Assembly: GCA_039030175.1 (NCBI GenBank)
Contig: JBCCER010000001.1
Span: 7,924 to 71,923 of the forward strand
Direction: 5' to 3'
Source of the DNA: JANQGH01 sp039030175
GTDB taxonomy: Bacteria > Pseudomonadota > Alphaproteobacteria > DSM-16000 > Inquilinaceae
DNA length: 64,000 nt
Of the stretch, positions 62,304 to 64,000 are shown one piece after another; the first letter of the stretch is position 1; each line of letters opens with the position of its first letter. Made by a program: the position numbers and the translations under genes. The notes beneath the pieces are model-generated. The model was not told where the DNA came from. It made no database searches and saw only the letters and a list, made by a program, of their open reading frames with translations.

Positions 62304-63236
62304 ATGGACGCGGCTCAGTCCAGCGGCCGTCAGGCATGGGCTTATCTACTACTGATCCTGTCCCCGCTTTTCATGGCGTCCAATGTGGTCTTTGGCCGCG
62401 ACGCAGTGGAAACGGTGCCGCCGATTGGGCTGGCCTTCTGGCGCTGGGTTCTCGCCTTTGCAATTCTATTGCCGTTTGCCTGGCCGGGCCTGCGGCGCCA
62501 CGGCACGAGCCTGCTTAGGGCGTGGCCTCTGCTGCTTGTGCTTGGGGCACTGGGTATGGGTGTGTGCGGGGCCTTCGTCTATATAGGCTTGCAACATACG
62601 ACGGCGACTCACGCCGGACTTATCTATGCAGCCTCTCCGATCTTCATTCTGATCATTGGCGCTGTCTTCATCGGCGAGCGATTGAGCCTTATCCAGTGCC
62701 TGGGCGTTGTCTTGGCAGTCTTTGGCGTCGTGGTCATTTTGACACATGGCGCCCCCCAACAGTTGCTCTCATTCAGGGTCAATGTCGGCGACGTCTGGGT
62801 TCTCGTCGCTACCGTGGCCTGGGCTGTCTATTCCGTTCTGTTGAAACGGAAATCGCTCTCGGTCCCGACAATCCCCCTGTTCGCTGCAATCGCTCTGGCG
62901 GGTGTGATCTGTTTGGCGCCCTTCTACGTTTGGGAAACGCTTGCAGGCCGACCGGTCGTTCCAACGACAGATGCCCTAACTAGCGTGCTGGCTGTCGCTT
63001 TCATCGCCTCGGTGCTGGCGTTTGGGGCCTATCAGCAAGGCATCGCAGTGATCGGACCGAGCAGGGCAGGTATGTTCATGTATTTGATGCCAGTTTACGC
63101 CGCCCTGCTGGCGATTGTCTTCCTCGGTGAGCGGTTCGAGCTGTTCCATCTGGTCGGGTTGGGCTTCATTCTTCCGGGACTGGTTTTGGCCACCTTGGTG
63201 CCAAGGTGGCGTTGGAGACTTGGCAGAGCCGCCTAA
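62304..63236 (+). CDS. EamA/DMT family transporter
   Basis: A 310-residue membrane protein with ten predicted helices and two EamA repeats (ASNVVFGRDAVETVPPIGLAFWRWVLAF in the first; VLAFGAYQQGIAVIGPSRAGMFMYLMPVYAALLAIVFLGERFE in the second, read in parts). It begins 3 bases after pdxY, so it belongs to the B6 operon and may move a B6 vitamer or an amino compound across the inner membrane. Direction and cargo are unproven. Confidence 0.9.
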   Translation: MDAAQSSGRQAWAYLLLILSPLFMASNVVFGRDAVETVPPIGLAFWRWVLAFAILLPFAWPGLRRHGTSLLRAWPLLLVLGALGMGVCGAFVYIGLQHTTATHAGLIYAASPIFILIIGAVFIGERLSLIQCLGVVLAVFGVVVILTHGAPQQLLSFRVNVGDVWVLVATVAWAVYSVLLKRKSLSVPTIPLFAAIALAGVICLAPFYVWETLAGRPVVPTTDALTSVLAVAFIASVLAFGAYQQGIAVIGPSRAGMFMYLMPVYAALLAIVFLGERFELFHLVGLGFILPGLVLATLVPRWRWRLGRAA

Positions 63237-63254
63237 ACCGCTTACAGCGGTGTT

Positions 63255-64000
63255 ATGTCTGGTGTAATCGTCGGCCTGCTCGTCGCCGCTGTCTTGCTGA
63301 GCATTGTCAGCTTGCTGCAGCCCTTGACGGAGCGATTGCGGATACCGCGTACCGTGATGCTGGCGATGGTCGGCATCGCAGTCGGCTTCGTCTTGCTGCT
63401 GCCGTTCAATCCTACGGGCGACTCGGTCTGGAATGACGCGCTGGCCAGTCTCGGCAGCCTTGATCTTGGCGCCGATGTTCTCTTGACGGTCTTTTTGCCG
63501 ATCCTGCTTTTTCATGCCGGTCTTACGATTGACGTGCGCCGCATGCTGGATGATTTGGCGCCGATTCTTGTCATGGCGGTCGTGGCGGTCGCGGTTTGCA
63601 CCGCCTTTGTGGGCGTGGCGACCAGTTGGGTTTCCGGTTTCACGTTGGCAGGCTGTATGCTGTTGGGGGCGATCGTTGCGACCACGGACCCAATCGCCGT
63701 GATCGGTGTTTTTCGCGACATTGGTGCACCGCGCCGTCTAACCATCTTGGTTGAAGGCGAAAGCTTGCTGAATGACGCCACCGCCATCGCGCTAATGACG
63801 GTGATGCTCGATTTCTATGCGACGACATTGGGCGGCGAATCCCACTCCGTCTTCGTACTGTTCGTTATCGATTTCTTTGGTGGTGCGGCGCTCGGCGCCG
63901 TCGGTGCCTGGATTGCGACCTTGTCTTTCAAGCTGTTGAGGCAAAGGCCGCTGGCGGAAGTCACGATAACGATCGCGCTGCCTTATATCCTCTACATAGT
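63255..64000 (+). CDS. CPA1 family cation/proton antiporter, 3' end cut off
   Basis: The frame from ATG 63255 runs 248 codons to the window edge without a stop. Product: about eight hydrophobic helices, with FLPILLFHAGLTIDVRRM, the family core ATTDPIAVIGVFRDIGAP and VEGESLLNDATAIAL, typical of NhaP-type Na+/H+ antiporters. It starts 18 bases after the EamA gene on the same strand, but it may be separately transcribed. Confidence 0.92.
   Translation, partial: MSGVIVGLLVAAVLLSIVSLLQPLTERLRIPRTVMLAMVGIAVGFVLLLPFNPTGDSVWNDALASLGSLDLGADVLLTVFLPILLFHAGLTIDVRRMLDDLAPILVMAVVAVAVCTAFVGVATSWVSGFTLAGCMLLGAIVATTDPIAVIGVFRDIGAPRRLTILVEGESLLNDATAIALMTVMLDFYATTLGGESHSVFVLFVIDFFGGAALGAVGAWIATLSFKLLRQRPLAEVTITIALPYILYI

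Overview
The window looks like a chromosomal piece of an alphaproteobacterium, probably a marine or aquatic relative of the Rhodospirillales. The strongest sign is gene order: dcd, murA, DUF2948, hisG, hisD, UPF0262, LMW phosphatase, infA, maf, ribonuclease G and yacG follow the alphaproteobacterial arrangement, although here the run is split. The organism assignment is inference from gene order, high G+C and family resemblance. I saw no CRISPR array, transposase, integrase, phage gene, rRNA or obvious pseudogene; two tRNA genes (Thr, Phe) are present.

Layout. Bases 1-8.6 kb: a cut-off phosphodiester glycosidase, a nitroreductase, a TAXI-TRAP uptake operon (receptor, fused permease, UspA), a class III aminotransferase and a small exported protein. 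8.8-11.8 kb: tRNA-Thr, a small basic protein, dcd, murA and DUF2948. 11.8-20.4 kb interrupts the housekeeping run with amtB-glnK and a TetR-controlled YbhGFSR-like efflux operon ending in a serine hydrolase. 20.5-25.7 kb resumes it with hisG to yacG. 25.7-34.2 kb holds a 1-Cys peroxiredoxin, a seven-gene minus-strand operon (tctCBA, HIT, LysR, flavin monooxygenase, nitrilase) and a lipoprotein, followed by tRNA-Phe.

34.5-43.6 kb is mostly transport on the minus strand: aqpZ, nhaA, a DJ-1/PfpI protein, and a complete dipeptide-type ABC operon (dppABCDF) with a VOC protein. 43.7-54.2 kb mixes envelope-sugar genes (DegT aminotransferase, UDP-GlcNAc-type dehydrogenase, UDP-glucuronate 4-epimerase-like protein, ManC, RfbC) with a cyclophilin, a methyltransferase, an orphan phnM and an amidohydrolase resembling HutF but lacking most of its active site. 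54.5-58 kb is a sulfate-activation unit (cysD, cysNC, cysQ). 58-64 kb carries an alpha/beta-hydrolase-OsmC fusion, a MocR/PdxR-PaiB-PdxY-EamA set that looks like a vitamin B6 salvage operon, and the start of a CPA1 antiporter.

The most interesting items are the seven-gene uptake/oxidation/nitrile-hydrolysis operon, the B6 set, two proteins that keep a known fold but lose key active-site residues (HutF-like and the ManC cupin), and a recurring layout in which all three solute-binding-protein genes are followed by a stem-loop before the membrane-component genes.
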